64,000 bases of DNA from Methylohalobius crimeensis 10Ki (GCF_000421465.1 NZ_ATXB01000001.1:2511001-2575000), one strand, 5' to 3'. Shown: positions 26,648 to 36,386, counted from the stretch's first letter. Numbers and translations: made by a program. Notes: generated from the letters alone by a model not told the origin.

Positions 26648-27514
26648 ATGGAGCACGAACCGGGCAAGCTTTATGTAGTCGCCACCCCCATCGGCAATCT
26701 GGACGATATGACCTTCCGGGCGCTGAACATCCTCCGCCGGGTGGATGCGATCGCCGCCGAGGATACCCGCCATTGCCGCAGGCTGCTCGACCACTACGGC
26801 ATCACCGCATCCACCCGCTCTTTTCACGAACACAATGAAAGAGCCAAGACGGCGGCGCTATTGGAACAGCTGCGGAGCGGTCGCAGCATCGCCCTGGTTT
26901 CCGACGCGGGCACCCCGCTGATCAACGATCCCGGCTTCCCGCTGATTCAAGCCGCGCATGAAACCGGGATCACCGTGGTTCCCATTCCCGGTCCTTGCGC
27001 CGCCATCGCCGCCTTGTCGGCGGCGGGGCTGCCCACCGACCGCTTCGCATTCGAAGGATTCCCGCCCCGCACACGCAATGCCCGCCGCACTTACTTCGAA
27101 CGCCTGGTGGAGGAACCCAGGACATCGGTATTTTACGAATCCAGTCACCGATTGATCGCTTGTCTCGAGGATCTGGCAGCCGTCTTCCCGCCGCAAAGGC
27201 GGGTGGTGATCGCCAAGGAATTGACCAAACTGCACGAGCGCTTACTCTCCACATCGGTGGGCCAAGCGCCCGATTTGTTTGTCCATCAACCCGAATTGAG
27301 CAAAGGCGAATTCGTGCTTCTGGTGGCGGGCGCCCCGCCGCTTTCTACCGAGGAGTTAACCGGAGAGCAGCGCCGCACCCTTCATTTGCTGCTGAAAGAA
27401 TGTTCCCTCCGCACCGCCGTCTCCTTGGCGGAAAAAATCACCGGCGCGCGCAAAAAAGTCCTTTACCGCGCAGCCCTGAACTGGCAGGCAGCATCAACAA
27501 ACCAGGAACTTTGA
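26648..27514 (+). CDS. rsmI: 16S rRNA (cytidine-1402-2'-O)-methyltransferase
   Basis: RsmI methylates the ribose of C1402 in the ribosomal P site using SAM. It has 288 residues and the tetrapyrrole-methylase fold: LYVVATPIGNLDDMTFRAL at the N-terminus, AEDTRHCRRLLDHYGI, the glycine-rich SDAGTPLINDPGFPLI, VPIPGPCAAIAALSAAGLP, FYESSHRLIACLEDL and a terminal TGARKKVLYRAAL helix. The frame opens with a TTG directly before the ATG at 26648; the ATG is used. It precedes rnpB, an arrangement seen in many gammaproteobacteria. Confidence 0.95.
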   Translation: MEHEPGKLYVVATPIGNLDDMTFRALNILRRVDAIAAEDTRHCRRLLDHYGITASTRSFHEHNERAKTAALLEQLRSGRSIALVSDAGTPLINDPGFPLIQAAHETGITVVPIPGPCAAIAALSAAGLPTDRFAFEGFPPRTRNARRTYFERLVEEPRTSVFYESSHRLIACLEDLAAVFPPQRRVVIAKELTKLHERLLSTSVGQAPDLFVHQPELSKGEFVLLVAGAPPLSTEELTGEQRRTLHLLLKECSLRTAVSLAEKITGARKKVLYRAALNWQAASTNQEL

Positions 27515-27538
27515 GTCGATTTCTGGTTCAATAGTCTT

Positions 27539-27900
<362 letters not shown>

Positions 27901-27959
27901 CGCTTTTGTTTCCCTTTGATCTACACTTATAATTCTAAAGATTACACAAGGATTTCCGT

Positions 27960-29675
27960 GTGTCGGCACAGACCCATTCCTATTCGACCGATCCCGACCG
28001 GCTGCAATCGTGGCTGGCGGAACTCTCCTGGCTCGACGAGGATCAAACCGCGGCCAAGCTCTTACCTCCCTTGCAAGCACTCGCGCGCGCGCCGATTCCT
28101 CCCCGGCAGCGATACCGCTTGCTCGAACTTTATCAACCCCGGTTGTTTTCCCTGACAGAAGCGCTGGAAAACCGTCTTCTCGATGCCGCCCTTCCCTTGC
28201 AAGACCGGGATCGGGAAACGGCCCGCCAACTTTTGGCTCTGTGCCGCCAGATGATCGCCAACGCCATCCAGGTGACCCTCGAGCCGGAATTTTTCCACCC
28301 CCGGTCATGGGGTCCCAGCGAACGGGTAGCCCTCTTGAATCATACCCTGGACTGGCTGGCCCGCATGGCCCGCCATAGCGCTCAAGTTTATCACTCCCTG
28401 GACGAAAACTACTGGCGCACGGTCTATCGACTCTATTTATTGCTGGAAGCACAAGGGATGCTGGCCGGCATCTCCCACCCCAAAAACCAAGCAGCCACAC
28501 CCGAACCGGATCCCGATATTCGCACCCATTTGTTTAGGATTCTGCTGTTCGGATTGTGCACCCCGCAACAGTTCAGACCAGAGGAACTGAAACAAATCGA
28601 TGGTTTTCTCCGACGTTTCGCCGGCTACGCCGAAATCCATTACTTAAGCAGGCGGCAACCCCTCAAGGCCGCTTTCTTTTTCGACGGCGCCCGCCCCCAA
28701 GCACCCTGTTCCATCAAGCGCTTCAAACAGATCGAACCGCCACCGGAAATTCCCCGCTTCATTCATACTCGACCGGTGACCCAAAAGCTGCTTGCTTATG
28801 TCGCTTCCTCTCATTCCTTGGGAGACGAGATCCTACCCCTCTCGCGCGCGAAAAAATTGGCCTTGCGCCTGGCCCATATTCTGGGGGCGCCCGCTCAGCG
28901 CAAATGGCGTCGGATACCCGAACAAAAAGACTGTTTCCTGATTGCCGGTCTTTCCGAGCTCATCGCCGCCCTGGCCCGGGAAGATTCCACCGGCCGCTCC
29001 TTGTCCCATTTGCTTCCGCCGACTCCGGAGAGGGACGCGAAAACGGAATATAACATCGATTTCGAGTTGATCCCGCTGGACGATGCGCCTGAATACGAAT
29101 ATCAAGCCCAGCGCAGCGAAGCGAATATCTTTCAGCAACTCCTCGATAACCACAACCAACTCGATCCCCAAGAGATTTGGCCCCGAAAGCCATCCCCCCC
29201 CTCTTCTTCCCAGCGGATTCGATTTCCGGGTCGCTTCGCCAACGTATGCGCCCAAGGATATTGCCTGATCTGGCTGGATCACAGCTGTGCCAAGCTCAAA
29301 GTAGGGGAACTCCTGGGCATCAACCACACCCAAGATGAAATCGAAGTGGGCGCAATCCGTTGGCTGCGCCAAGAAAGTGAACGTCAAGTAACCGTGGGGG
29401 TGGAACTATTGAGTTTTACCGCCCGATTGGTGGTGGTTGGGAAGGAGTTGCCTGATGCCGACGCCCTCCAACCCCAGCGTGAATGGGGGTTGTTTTTTCC
29501 GGCGCAACCGGCAACCCGCTGTCCTCCCTCCCTGCTCGCACCGGCTTCCGTATGGCAACGGGGTCAATGGGTGGAAATTTATCGGAATCGCAAAGAAAAG
29601 GAGCGTTTCTGCCTGAAACAACGCTCGGATGCCACGCCCGCCTACGATCTATTCGAGCTGGAACCGATCAACTGA
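27960..29675 (+). CDS. Large protein with PilZ-like C-terminal domain
   Basis: 571 residues, no signal or membrane helix, so cytoplasmic. The N-terminal 390 residues are helix-rich and not recognised. Around residues 418-490 a beta-rich segment (RIRFPGRFANVC, LKVGELLGINH, IEVGAIRWLRQESERQVTVGVELLS) resembles a PilZ domain, the c-di-GMP receptor fold. The usual RxxxR plus D-S-x-x-G binding signature is not complete, so ligand binding is uncertain. The start is a GTG at 27960 with AAGGA 8 bases upstream, 60 bases after rnpB. It converges on and overlaps the GIDE-type gene by 8 bases. Confidence 0.68.
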   Translation: MSAQTHSYSTDPDRLQSWLAELSWLDEDQTAAKLLPPLQALARAPIPPRQRYRLLELYQPRLFSLTEALENRLLDAALPLQDRDRETARQLLALCRQMIANAIQVTLEPEFFHPRSWGPSERVALLNHTLDWLARMARHSAQVYHSLDENYWRTVYRLYLLLEAQGMLAGISHPKNQAATPEPDPDIRTHLFRILLFGLCTPQQFRPEELKQIDGFLRRFAGYAEIHYLSRRQPLKAAFFFDGARPQAPCSIKRFKQIEPPPEIPRFIHTRPVTQKLLAYVASSHSLGDEILPLSRAKKLALRLAHILGAPAQRKWRRIPEQKDCFLIAGLSELIAALAREDSTGRSLSHLLPPTPERDAKTEYNIDFELIPLDDAPEYEYQAQRSEANIFQQLLDNHNQLDPQEIWPRKPSPPSSSQRIRFPGRFANVCAQGYCLIWLDHSCAKLKVGELLGINHTQDEIEVGAIRWLRQESERQVTVGVELLSFTARLVVVGKELPDADALQPQREWGLFFPAQPATRCPPSLLAPASVWQRGQWVEIYRNRKEKERFCLKQRSDATPAYDLFELEPIN

Positions 29676-30597
29676 GGCGCAATTGGACGGCCCAGGTCAA
29701 GGCGATACAACCGACTAAAAACAAGGCCAGCGCACCGGCCGCCCCTTGGCGGTAACGGGACGCCAACTCCGATTGCCGGCTGGCAGCCAAGATAAACGGC
29801 CGCCTGTCCCGAGGTTTGCAGATCAAATGTACCGTCTCGTCCGCAGGCTCTCGCATGCGTGTCTGCAATACCTCGCGAGCGGCCTGTTTACGCACGATCT
29901 GCCACTCTTTCATATCGATCTGACCGTCGCCGTTGAGATCGAAACGCTGCAATAAGGATTTTTGGTCCCCTTTCCACCGCCTCAGCAAGGCTCGGGTTTC
30001 TTCCGCCAATCCTCGTTCGGCGGACTCTTTGAGGGAATGAAACCAGCCCAAGGCGTACAGAAAATCCCCCGGTTCGATGAAGCTTTCCACATAACGGTAG
30101 GGCCCCAAAAAATCGCTGTGACCGGGCGGCGTATTGCGAGGATATCGCTCATGCCCCCGCCAATTCAACACGTGAAGAGGATGCATTTCCGCCCCTTCCG
30201 GGTCCACCACACAGCGTCCGGTACCGTCCTCCAGGCCAAAAAGCGCATCGCTGGTATCGTGCTCCAAACTCACCCAGCGCTGGCGTCGACGCCCCTTTTC
30301 GAACACCGTTTCCCGATGTTCGATCCGATACTCGTACCAGACACAGGGGCGACCGCTCAGAGGCGCGTACACCGGTTCGCCGGGCAAAATCACCGCCTCA
30401 CCCTCCAACTCCACATAGCCTTGGGGCGCGGAGCGGATTCGAGCGGTGGGGGTATCCTCGATCAGGCGGGCGCGGCGCAGCCCACGAAAGCCTCGATAAA
30501 ACAGCCACAGGGTCACCAATATCAGCACCGCTGCCACCCCCCAGAACTGTACCGGGGATGCCCCGGTGACGATGTCGCGCAACTGGGACCCCATCAA
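29668..30597 (-). CDS. GIDE-domain (E3-ligase-like) membrane protein with an EF-hand motif
   Basis: 309 residues with an N-terminal membrane helix (FWGVAAVLILVTLWLFYRGF), a C-terminal helix (AAGALALFLVGCIALTWAV) and a GIDE-type domain between them: GYVELEGEAVILPG, PLSGRPCVWYEYRIE, WVSLEHDTSDALFGLEDGTG, then EPGDFLYALG. The domain is shared with mitochondrial MUL1/GIDE, but no RING finger is present, so ubiquitin ligase activity should not be assumed. Residues about 217-228 contain FDLNGDGQIDMKEW, a complete EF-hand loop. The gene overlaps the lemA stop (ATGA), and LemA-GIDE pairing is a known neighbourhood. Confidence 0.82.
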   Translation of the reverse strand: MMGSQLRDIVTGASPVQFWGVAAVLILVTLWLFYRGFRGLRRARLIEDTPTARIRSAPQGYVELEGEAVILPGEPVYAPLSGRPCVWYEYRIEHRETVFEKGRRRQRWVSLEHDTSDALFGLEDGTGRCVVDPEGAEMHPLHVLNWRGHERYPRNTPPGHSDFLGPYRYVESFIEPGDFLYALGWFHSLKESAERGLAEETRALLRRWKGDQKSLLQRFDLNGDGQIDMKEWQIVRKQAAREVLQTRMREPADETVHLICKPRDRRPFILAASRQSELASRYRQGAAGALALFLVGCIALTWAVQLRLS

Positions 30598-31169
30598 TCG
30601 AACAGGGGCGTCAGGTTTACGTCCTGCTTTTCCTCGCGGCTGAACTCCAACAGCTTGAAGGGCTGAAAATTGAGCCAGCGGGCGATCACGATGTCCGGGA
30701 ACTGTTCGATGCGAACGTTGTTCTGATTGACCGCGGCGTTATAGAATTCGCGCCGGTCGGCGATGGCCTCTTCCAATTGGGTGATGCGGCTTTCCAGATG
30801 ACGGAAGGACTGATCCGCCTTGAGCTCGGGATAGCTTTCCGCCACCGCGAACAAGTTCATCAACCCCTGTCGCAATTGATTCTCGGCTTGTCCCAAGCGG
30901 GCGACATCGCCTTGCTGTTGGGCGTGGAACACGCTGCTGCGGGCGCGCATCACCTTTTCCAGGGTATCTTGTTCGAATTTCATGTAGCGCTTGCACACTT
31001 CCACCAACTTGGGCAACTCGTCGTGGCGTTGCTTGAGCAGCACGTCGATGTTGGACCAGGATTGGGAAACCGCGTGTTTCAAGGAAACCAGACGATTGTA
31101 AATGACAATCCCGTAAACGATCAGGATAATGAAAATCGCCGCGAAAACACTCAGGACGATAAGCACCAT
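30594..31169 (-). CDS. lemA: LemA family protein
   Basis: 191 residues: a single N-terminal membrane helix (LIVLSVFAAIFIILIVYGIVIY) followed by a long helical bundle. The LemA blocks are clear: YNRLVSLKHAVSQSWSNIDV, LLKQRHDELPKLVEVCKRYM, AVAESYPELKADQSFRHL, RREFYNAAVNQNNVRIEQFP and the C-terminal FSREEKQDVNLTPLFD. LemA proteins have no settled biochemical role; they often sit beside membrane or quality-control proteins, as with the GIDE-type gene here. The ATG at 31167-31169 is used; the frame continues upstream into the divergent gene without homology. Confidence 0.92.
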   Translation of the reverse strand: MVLIVLSVFAAIFIILIVYGIVIYNRLVSLKHAVSQSWSNIDVLLKQRHDELPKLVEVCKRYMKFEQDTLEKVMRARSSVFHAQQQGDVARLGQAENQLRQGLMNLFAVAESYPELKADQSFRHLESRITQLEEAIADRREFYNAAVNQNNVRIEQFPDIVIARWLNFQPFKLLEFSREEKQDVNLTPLFD

Positions 31170-31230
31170 GTTAAGCTCCGTTTTTTTATTGAACCTTGGA
31201 TTACAAGTATAGCCGCCTAGGAGGTATCCC

Positions 31231-31761
31231 TTGCCCCGTGAAGTTTTCGAAGGCAACGCCCCCCATCTCGGAGAAAGGGTGTATGTGGCCGACACCGCCT
31301 TGGTGATCGGCGATGTCCATTTGGACGAAGACGTCTCCATCTGGCCCGGCACCGTGGTGCGAGGAGATGTCAATCACATCCACGTCGGTCCCGGCACCAA
31401 CGTCCAGGACGGCTGCGTGCTCCACGTGACCCACGCCGGCCCCTACAGCCCCGACGGCTTCCCGTTGACCATCGGAGAAAACGTCACCATCGGCCACCGG
31501 GCGGTGGCGCACGGATGCCGGATCGGCGACCGCTGCCTGATCGGCATCGGCGCCATCGTCATGGACGGGGCGATATTGGCGGATGAAATCATTCTCGGCG
31601 CCGGCGCCCTGGTGCCTCCCGGCAAACACCTCACCGGCGGTCATCTCTACGTGGGCGCGCCGGTCCGTCAAGTCCGTCCCCTGACCGAAGAAGAAAGGGC
31701 ATTTTTACGCTATTCGGCCGATCATTACATCCAGCTCAAGAACCGTTATCTGAACCGTTGA
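31231..31761 (+). CDS. Gamma-carbonic-anhydrase-like protein (YrdA/CaiE group)
   Basis: 176 residues forming a left-handed beta-helix of hexapeptide repeats (VIGDVHLDEDVSIWPGTVV, GDVNHIHVGPGTNVQDGCV). The histidines expected to bind zinc are in VLHVTHAG and in the TIGHRAVAHGCRIG turn. A C-terminal helix follows (LTEEERAFLRYSADHYIQL). Members are predicted metal-dependent hydratases or acyltransferase-like proteins; activity is often undetected. It starts at TTG (31231), supported by a perfect AGGAGG six bases upstream. The yheS-like gene begins five bases after its stop. Confidence 0.87.
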   Translation: MPREVFEGNAPHLGERVYVADTALVIGDVHLDEDVSIWPGTVVRGDVNHIHVGPGTNVQDGCVLHVTHAGPYSPDGFPLTIGENVTIGHRAVAHGCRIGDRCLIGIGAIVMDGAILADEIILGAGALVPPGKHLTGGHLYVGAPVRQVRPLTEEERAFLRYSADHYIQLKNRYLNR

Positions 31762-31765
31762 ACCG

Positions 31766-33655
31766 ATGCTTAGCTTTTACGACGTTTCCCTCCGCCGCGG
31801 CGGACGCCTGTTGTTCGAACATGCGGACTTCACCCTTCACCGCGGCGTCAAAACCGGGCTGGTGGGCGCGAACGGCGCCGGCAAATCCAGCCTCCTGAGC
31901 CTGATTCACGGCGATCTGAATTCCGACAGCGGTCAGATCCGGATGCCGCCGGATCTGACCATCGCTTCCGTCGCCCAGGAAATCAACGATCTGAAACGCC
32001 CCGCCCTGGAATTCGTCCTCGACGGCGACCGGGAATTGCGCCGTCTGGAACAAGCGCTGGACCAAGCCGCGGCTGACGGGGACGGCCTCCGCCAGGGTGA
32101 CCTCCACGCCCACATGGAAGCCATCGACGGCTACCGGGCCAAGCCGCAGGCGGCCCGACTGCTGGACGGCCTCGGTTTCGCCGAGACGGATCACGCGAAG
32201 CCCGTGGCAAATTTCTCCGGCGGCTGGCGGATGCGACTCAATCTGGCCCAAGCCCTGATGTGCCGCTCCGATTTGCTGCTTTTGGACGAACCCACCAACC
32301 ACTTGGATCTGGACGCGGTCATCTGGCTCCAGGATTGGCTTAAGGGATATTCCGGCGCGTTGTTGCTGATTTCCCACGACCGGGATTTTCTGGACGAGAT
32401 ATGCGATCAAATCCTGCATCTGGAACACGGCCGCGTTCAGGTGTATTCCGGCAATTATTCCGCCTTCGAAAAGCTGCGCGCTCAATCCCTGGCCCAACAG
32501 CAGGCCGCCTATCGCCGACAGATGCGGGAAAGAGACCGCCTGCGCCGGTTCATCAACCGTTTCCGGGCCCAAGCCACCAAAGCGCGCCAGGCGCAAAGCC
32601 GCATCAAGATGCTGGAACGGCTGGAAAAGATTTCCCCGGCCCATGCGGACTCGCCCTTCCATTTCCAGTTGGGCCGGCCGCAGCATCTGCCGTTTCCCCT
32701 CCTGCGCCTGGAGGAAAGCCGGTTGGGCTACGGCGAACGAACCGTGCTCCGAAACGTATCCCTGACTTTCAATCCCGGCGACCGGCTGGGTCTGCTGGGA
32801 CCCAACGGGGCGGGAAAATCCACCTTGATCAAAACCCTCGCCGGCGCCATCGAGCCGCTGGATGGACGGCGGGAAACCGCCGAGCATCTCCATATCGGCT
32901 ATTTCGCCCAACACCAACTGGAACAGCTGAGCCCGGAAGTCTCCGCCCTGCAAAGCTTTCAGACCCTGGACCCCCAAGCCCGGGAACAGACCCTGCGTTC
33001 CTTCCTGGGAGGTTTCGGTTTCAGCGGCGAGCGCGCCACGGCCCGGGTTTCCACCTTCTCCGGTGGGGAAAAAGCCCGTTTGGTGCTGGCCATGCTGGTG
33101 TATCGGAAACCCAATCTGCTGCTGTTGGACGAGCCCACCAACCACCTGGATCTGGAAATGCGCCACGCCTTGACCATCGCCTTGCAGGATTACCCCGGCG
33201 CCTTGGTCCTGGTCTCTCACGACCGCCATCTGCTCCGCTGCATCACCGATGCGTATTGGCTGGTAGCCGACGGTCAGGCCCAACCTTACGACGGCGACCT
33301 GGAAGACTACCGGAGCTGGTTGTTGGAATCGCGCAACCGCGACTCAACCGCTTCTCAGACCGAGCAAACCACGCCTTCGCGCAAGGATCAACGCCGCCGG
33401 GAAGCCGAACGCCGGGACCGGCTGCGCCCCCTCAAACAAGCCCGGCAGCGGGCCGAAGCGGAACTGACCCGCCTCAACAAGGCCAAGTCGTCCCTGGAAC
33501 AGCAACTGGCCGACCCCGCTTTGTACCAGGAGGAAAACAAGGCTCGACTACAAGACTTGCTGCTGGAGAAAGGAGAATTGGACCGCAAACTGTCGGCGGT
33601 CGAAGAAGCCTGGCTGGAAGCGGAGGAAAAATTGGAGGCCGCCGAGCGAAGCTAA
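31766..33655 (+). CDS. yheS: ABC-F family ATPase, YheS type
   Basis: 629 residues with two ABC cassettes and no membrane segment, so a ribosome-associated ABC-F protein that probably relieves stalled translation. Cassette 1: Walker A GANGAGKSS, signature FSGGWRMRLNLA, Walker B LLLLDEPTNHLDLD. The linker (about residues 230-300) is arginine-rich and helical, as in YheS. Cassette 2: GPNGAGKST, FSGGEKARLVLA, LLLLDEPTNHLDLE. The C-terminal 110 residues form a charged coiled coil (KQARQRAEAELTRLNKAKSS). E. coli YheS is 637 residues. It is probably co-transcribed with the beta-helix gene just upstream. Confidence 0.93.
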   Translation: MLSFYDVSLRRGGRLLFEHADFTLHRGVKTGLVGANGAGKSSLLSLIHGDLNSDSGQIRMPPDLTIASVAQEINDLKRPALEFVLDGDRELRRLEQALDQAAADGDGLRQGDLHAHMEAIDGYRAKPQAARLLDGLGFAETDHAKPVANFSGGWRMRLNLAQALMCRSDLLLLDEPTNHLDLDAVIWLQDWLKGYSGALLLISHDRDFLDEICDQILHLEHGRVQVYSGNYSAFEKLRAQSLAQQQAAYRRQMRERDRLRRFINRFRAQATKARQAQSRIKMLERLEKISPAHADSPFHFQLGRPQHLPFPLLRLEESRLGYGERTVLRNVSLTFNPGDRLGLLGPNGAGKSTLIKTLAGAIEPLDGRRETAEHLHIGYFAQHQLEQLSPEVSALQSFQTLDPQAREQTLRSFLGGFGFSGERATARVSTFSGGEKARLVLAMLVYRKPNLLLLDEPTNHLDLEMRHALTIALQDYPGALVLVSHDRHLLRCITDAYWLVADGQAQPYDGDLEDYRSWLLESRNRDSTASQTEQTTPSRKDQRRREAERRDRLRPLKQARQRAEAELTRLNKAKSSLEQQLADPALYQEENKARLQDLLLEKGELDRKLSAVEEAWLEAEEKLEAAERS

Positions 33656-33696
33656 GTTTTGGTATGATGCCTTCAAATCAACCATGAGGAGCCAAG

Positions 33697-34140
33697 ATGC
33701 AAGCTTATCGACACGTCTTACTGGCAGCGGATTTCTCCGAGCATGGCGAAGAGGTGGCCGAACGGGCCAAAGACTTGGCCGATCGCTACGAGGCCAAGCT
33801 CAGCGTCCTGCACGTGGTGGACAATCTGCCGATCACCGACTCCATTTACGGCCCCATCATCCCCTTCGACGTGGACATCACCGAACAATTGATCAACGCC
33901 TCCCAGGAGAAACTGGCTCAAATCGGACAAAAAAATAATATTCCCGAAGATCGGCGTTGGGTCGAGGTGGGCAACCCCAAGGCGGAGATCGTGCGGGTGG
34001 CGGCGGAGGAGAAAGTGGATCTCATCGTGGTCGGTTCCCACAGCCGCACCGGCCTGGGCATCCTGTTGGGTTCGACCGCCGCCAATGTGATCCGCCACGC
34101 CAACTGCGACGTGATGGCGGTGCGCTTGATAGAGGAATAA
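33697..34140 (+). CDS. UspA-type universal stress protein
   Basis: 147 residues with the alpha/beta UspA fold: YRHVLLAADFSEHGEEVAERA at the start, LSVLHVVDNLP, and the ATP-binding signature VVGSHSRTGLGILLGSTAANV (the G-x2-G-x9-G-S/T pattern). This places it in the nucleotide-binding UspFG-like class. GAGGAG lies 8 bases before the ATG. It converges on the CBS protein with only two bases between the two stop codons. Confidence 0.93.
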   Translation: MQAYRHVLLAADFSEHGEEVAERAKDLADRYEAKLSVLHVVDNLPITDSIYGPIIPFDVDITEQLINASQEKLAQIGQKNNIPEDRRWVEVGNPKAEIVRVAAEEKVDLIVVGSHSRTGLGILLGSTAANVIRHANCDVMAVRLIEE

Positions 34141-34142
34141 CT

Positions 34143-34553
34143 TTATTCCAACAGTTGGTACAACCCATCCAACACCAGGGCATTGGGACTGACCATGCCA
34201 ATCACCCGGCGACTGTCGATCACCGGGGCGCGGACCAGATTATAGCGGGCGAACAGGCGCGAGCAGTAGCGGATATCCATGTCCGGATGGACCGCGATTA
34301 CCGGTTTTTCCATGATTTCATAAACATTGACCCGTTGGGGAGAACGATCCCGCGCCAAAACGTGGCGAGCGATATCGCTGGAAGTAATCAACCCGTATTC
34401 GTCGTCGTCGTGGCGTTTCTCCACCACCAACACCGAGGTCTTGAGTTCTTTCATCTTGCGCAACGCCTCGTCCACGGTGGCGATACCGTCGATCGAACCG
34501 AAATCGGTGCGCATGATATGACGCACTCGAATAATGGTTTTATTTTTCTCCAT
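34143..34553 (-). CDS. Stand-alone CBS-pair protein
   Basis: 136 residues with two CBS motifs: VRHIMRTDFGSIDGIATVDEA through YGLITSSDIARHVLARD, and VYEIMEKPVIAVHPDMDIRY through RVIGMVSPNALVLDGL. CBS pairs bind adenine nucleotides or SAM and regulate partner proteins. Last gene of a four-gene minus-strand operon after two DUF1538 membrane proteins and a PII-like protein; the gap to the PII-like stop is two bases. The context suggests an energy- or nucleotide-sensing regulator of the DUF1538 transporter. Confidence 0.88.
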   Translation of the reverse strand: MEKNKTIIRVRHIMRTDFGSIDGIATVDEALRKMKELKTSVLVVEKRHDDDEYGLITSSDIARHVLARDRSPQRVNVYEIMEKPVIAVHPDMDIRYCSRLFARYNLVRAPVIDSRRVIGMVSPNALVLDGLYQLLE

Positions 34554-34555
34554 TG

Positions 34556-34906
34556 CTAGATTTCCTCTTCCACCAGCGGGGTCAATTTTTCCATTTGATG
34601 CTGCACGCCGACGGCATCCTCCACATCGATCTGAAAAGCAATACCGGTTCCAGGAGAGGCATCGAACTCGGCCGCCTCGGCGACCGCCTCCAAGATAGTT
34701 CGGCTCAAATGCTCTTCCACCAGCATCAACACCACGTCGCGCTGGGCTTCCAAAGTCAGTCCCAGAAAAGTTTTGGCCCGCTCGATGCCCTCCCCGCGGG
34801 CGCTGGTAATCACCGTCGCCCCGGTCGCCCCGAAATCGCGGGCGGTTTTGAGGATCAACTCGGTTTTACTGTCTTGTACGAATGCAATGATCAATTTGAA
34901 ACGCAT
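34556..34906 (-). CDS. PII-like signalling protein
   Basis: 116 residues with the PII ferredoxin-like pattern: MRFKLIIAFVQDSKTELILK, ATGATVITSARGEGIERAKT in the T-loop region, QRDVVLMLVEEHLSRTILEA and GTGIAFQIDVEDAVGVQHQ. It lacks the GlnB/GlnK uridylylation tyrosine context, so it belongs to the broader PII-like group that sits beside transporters and binds nucleotides or other small ligands. It starts five bases after the second DUF1538 gene, which points to control of that membrane pair. Confidence 0.85.
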   Translation of the reverse strand: MRFKLIIAFVQDSKTELILKTARDFGATGATVITSARGEGIERAKTFLGLTLEAQRDVVLMLVEEHLSRTILEAVAEAAEFDASPGTGIAFQIDVEDAVGVQHQMEKLTPLVEEEI

Positions 34907-34911
34907 CGCGA

Positions 34912-35658
34912 TTACCTCTTTTGTTGCGCTAACCAGGCCACCAGTTGAGCGTAGCCCAACACCGCCATAATCGGGAACACACTCGCAAAAGCAATCAAAC
35001 CGAACCCGTCCAAAAGCACATTCCGCCCCGGTACCGCTTTGGCCAAACCCAACCCCAGCGCGGTGACTAACGGCACGGTAACGGTGGAGGTGGTCACGCC
35101 TCCGGAATCATAGGCCAAGCCGACGATCATCCGGGGCGCGAAAACGGTCTGGGCTAGAACGATCACATACCCTGCAAGAATATACAAAACCAACGAGCCT
35201 CCGCTGACGATGCGATAAGTCCCCAACGCGATCCCGAAAGCGACGCCCACCGAAACCGCCAACCGCAATCCCCAGGGATGGATGGCACCTGCAGAGATCG
35301 ACTCGGCTTTGAGGGCGACGGCGATCAGGGACGGTTCGGCCAAGGTGGTGGCAAACCCCAGACTGGCGGCGAACAAATACACCCAACCATAATCCTTCCA
35401 ATCGCCTCCGCCAAGCGGGATACCCGGTCCCGTCAATTGGGCGGCCATCATTTCCCCCAGCGGAAATAGAGCCGTCTCCAGCCCTTTCAAGAACAGGGCC
35501 ATCCCCAGGATCACGAACAGGAAGCCTTGAAGCAATCGGCGCAGATGGGGAAGCGGATGCCGAATCACGCCCAATTGAAATACCAGGATGGTGACTGCAA
35601 TGGGGAGAATATCCCGCACCGCCACCAGGACACTTTCCAGCAGCCCGATAAAGTTCAT
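34912..35658 (-). CDS. DUF1538 membrane protein, second of a pair (UmpB/UmpA-like)
   Basis: 248 residues with about seven hydrophobic segments. It shares with its neighbour the DUF1538 blocks [20 protein letters not shown] and [20 protein letters not shown] plus [13 protein letters not shown]. Paired DUF1538 proteins (UmpAB) from halophilic bacteria have been reported as two-component Na+(Li+,K+)/H+ antiporters; that function is inferred here. The ATG overlaps the stop of the first DUF1538 gene (ATGA at 35655-35658), so equal synthesis is likely. Confidence 0.87.
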   Translation of the reverse strand: MNFIGLLESVLVAVRDILPIAVTILVFQLGVIRHPLPHLRRLLQGFLFVILGMALFLKGLETALFPLGEMMAAQLTGPGIPLGGGDWKDYGWVYLFAASLGFATTLAEPSLIAVALKAESISAGAIHPWGLRLAVSVGVAFGIALGTYRIVSGGSLVLYILAGYVIVLAQTVFAPRMIVGLAYDSGGVTTSTVTVPLVTALGLGLAKAVPGRNVLLDGFGLIAFASVFPIMAVLGYAQLVAWLAQQKR

Positions 35659-36386
35659 CCCATCCAGAGCCCGTAAAGCATAACGAAAATCATCGGCGTC
35701 AAGGATGCAAAGGCGATCAAGCCGAAACCGTCCACCATCGGGTTGCGTCCTTCGATCGACTGGGCAAGCCCTACTCCCAAAGCGGTCACCAACGGCACGG
35801 TGATGGTGGAAGTGGTCACCCCGCCGGAATCATAAGCCACCCCGGTGATCTCGGGCGGCGCGATCAGCGTCACCCCCATCACTCCGCCATAGCCGATCAC
35901 CATCAGCCAATGGAGGGGCCAACCCTTGACAATGCGGATGACGCCGATCACCAAAGCGATTCCCACCGCCACGCCGACGGTCAAACGAAGTCCCAGAGCA
36001 TAGCTTTCCCGGGCCGCCTCGCCGGATTCGATCATCCCACCGTCGGCCGCTACTTCGGCGGCTTTGGCCGCCACCGCGATCAACGCCGGCTCGGCCACCG
36101 TGGTGGCGAACCCCAAGGCGAAAGCGAAAATCAAAAGCCAAACCAGGCTCCCTTTGCGCGCGAAGGCATAGGCCATGGATTCCCCCAAGGGAAACAACGC
36201 CTGCTCCAAGCCCTGCACGAAAAATGTCAACCCCACCACGACCAGAATCATGCCGGTGATCAGGTCCAAGACGTTCGGCAGGGGCTGGCGGATCACCAAC
36301 AGTTGGAATACCAGAACCACCGCCAATACCGGCGCCAGGTCCAGGCAACTGGCCCCCAATTGACGCAGAAAGGGATGTACGCGAAT
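35655..36386 (-). CDS. DUF1538 membrane protein, first of a pair, probable ATT start
   Basis: About 243 residues if translation starts at ATT (36384-36386). It has the same membrane pattern and DUF1538 blocks as the next gene ([52 protein letters not shown]). A TAA stop lies four codons above the ATT and there is no ATG or GTG at a sensible place. The first common start, TTG at 36359, would remove nine residues of the N-terminal helix region and has no ribosome site. The ATT has AGAGGA seven bases upstream, and starting there puts exactly 28 residues up to the shared LVFQ, the same as in the paralogue. Confidence 0.8.
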   Translation of the reverse strand: MRVHPFLRQLGASCLDLAPVLAVVLVFQLLVIRQPLPNVLDLITGMILVVVGLTFFVQGLEQALFPLGESMAYAFARKGSLVWLLIFAFALGFATTVAEPALIAVAAKAAEVAADGGMIESGEAARESYALGLRLTVGVAVGIALVIGVIRIVKGWPLHWLMVIGYGGVMGVTLIAPPEITGVAYDSGGVTTSTITVPLVTALGVGLAQSIEGRNPMVDGFGLIAFASLTPMIFVMLYGLWMG

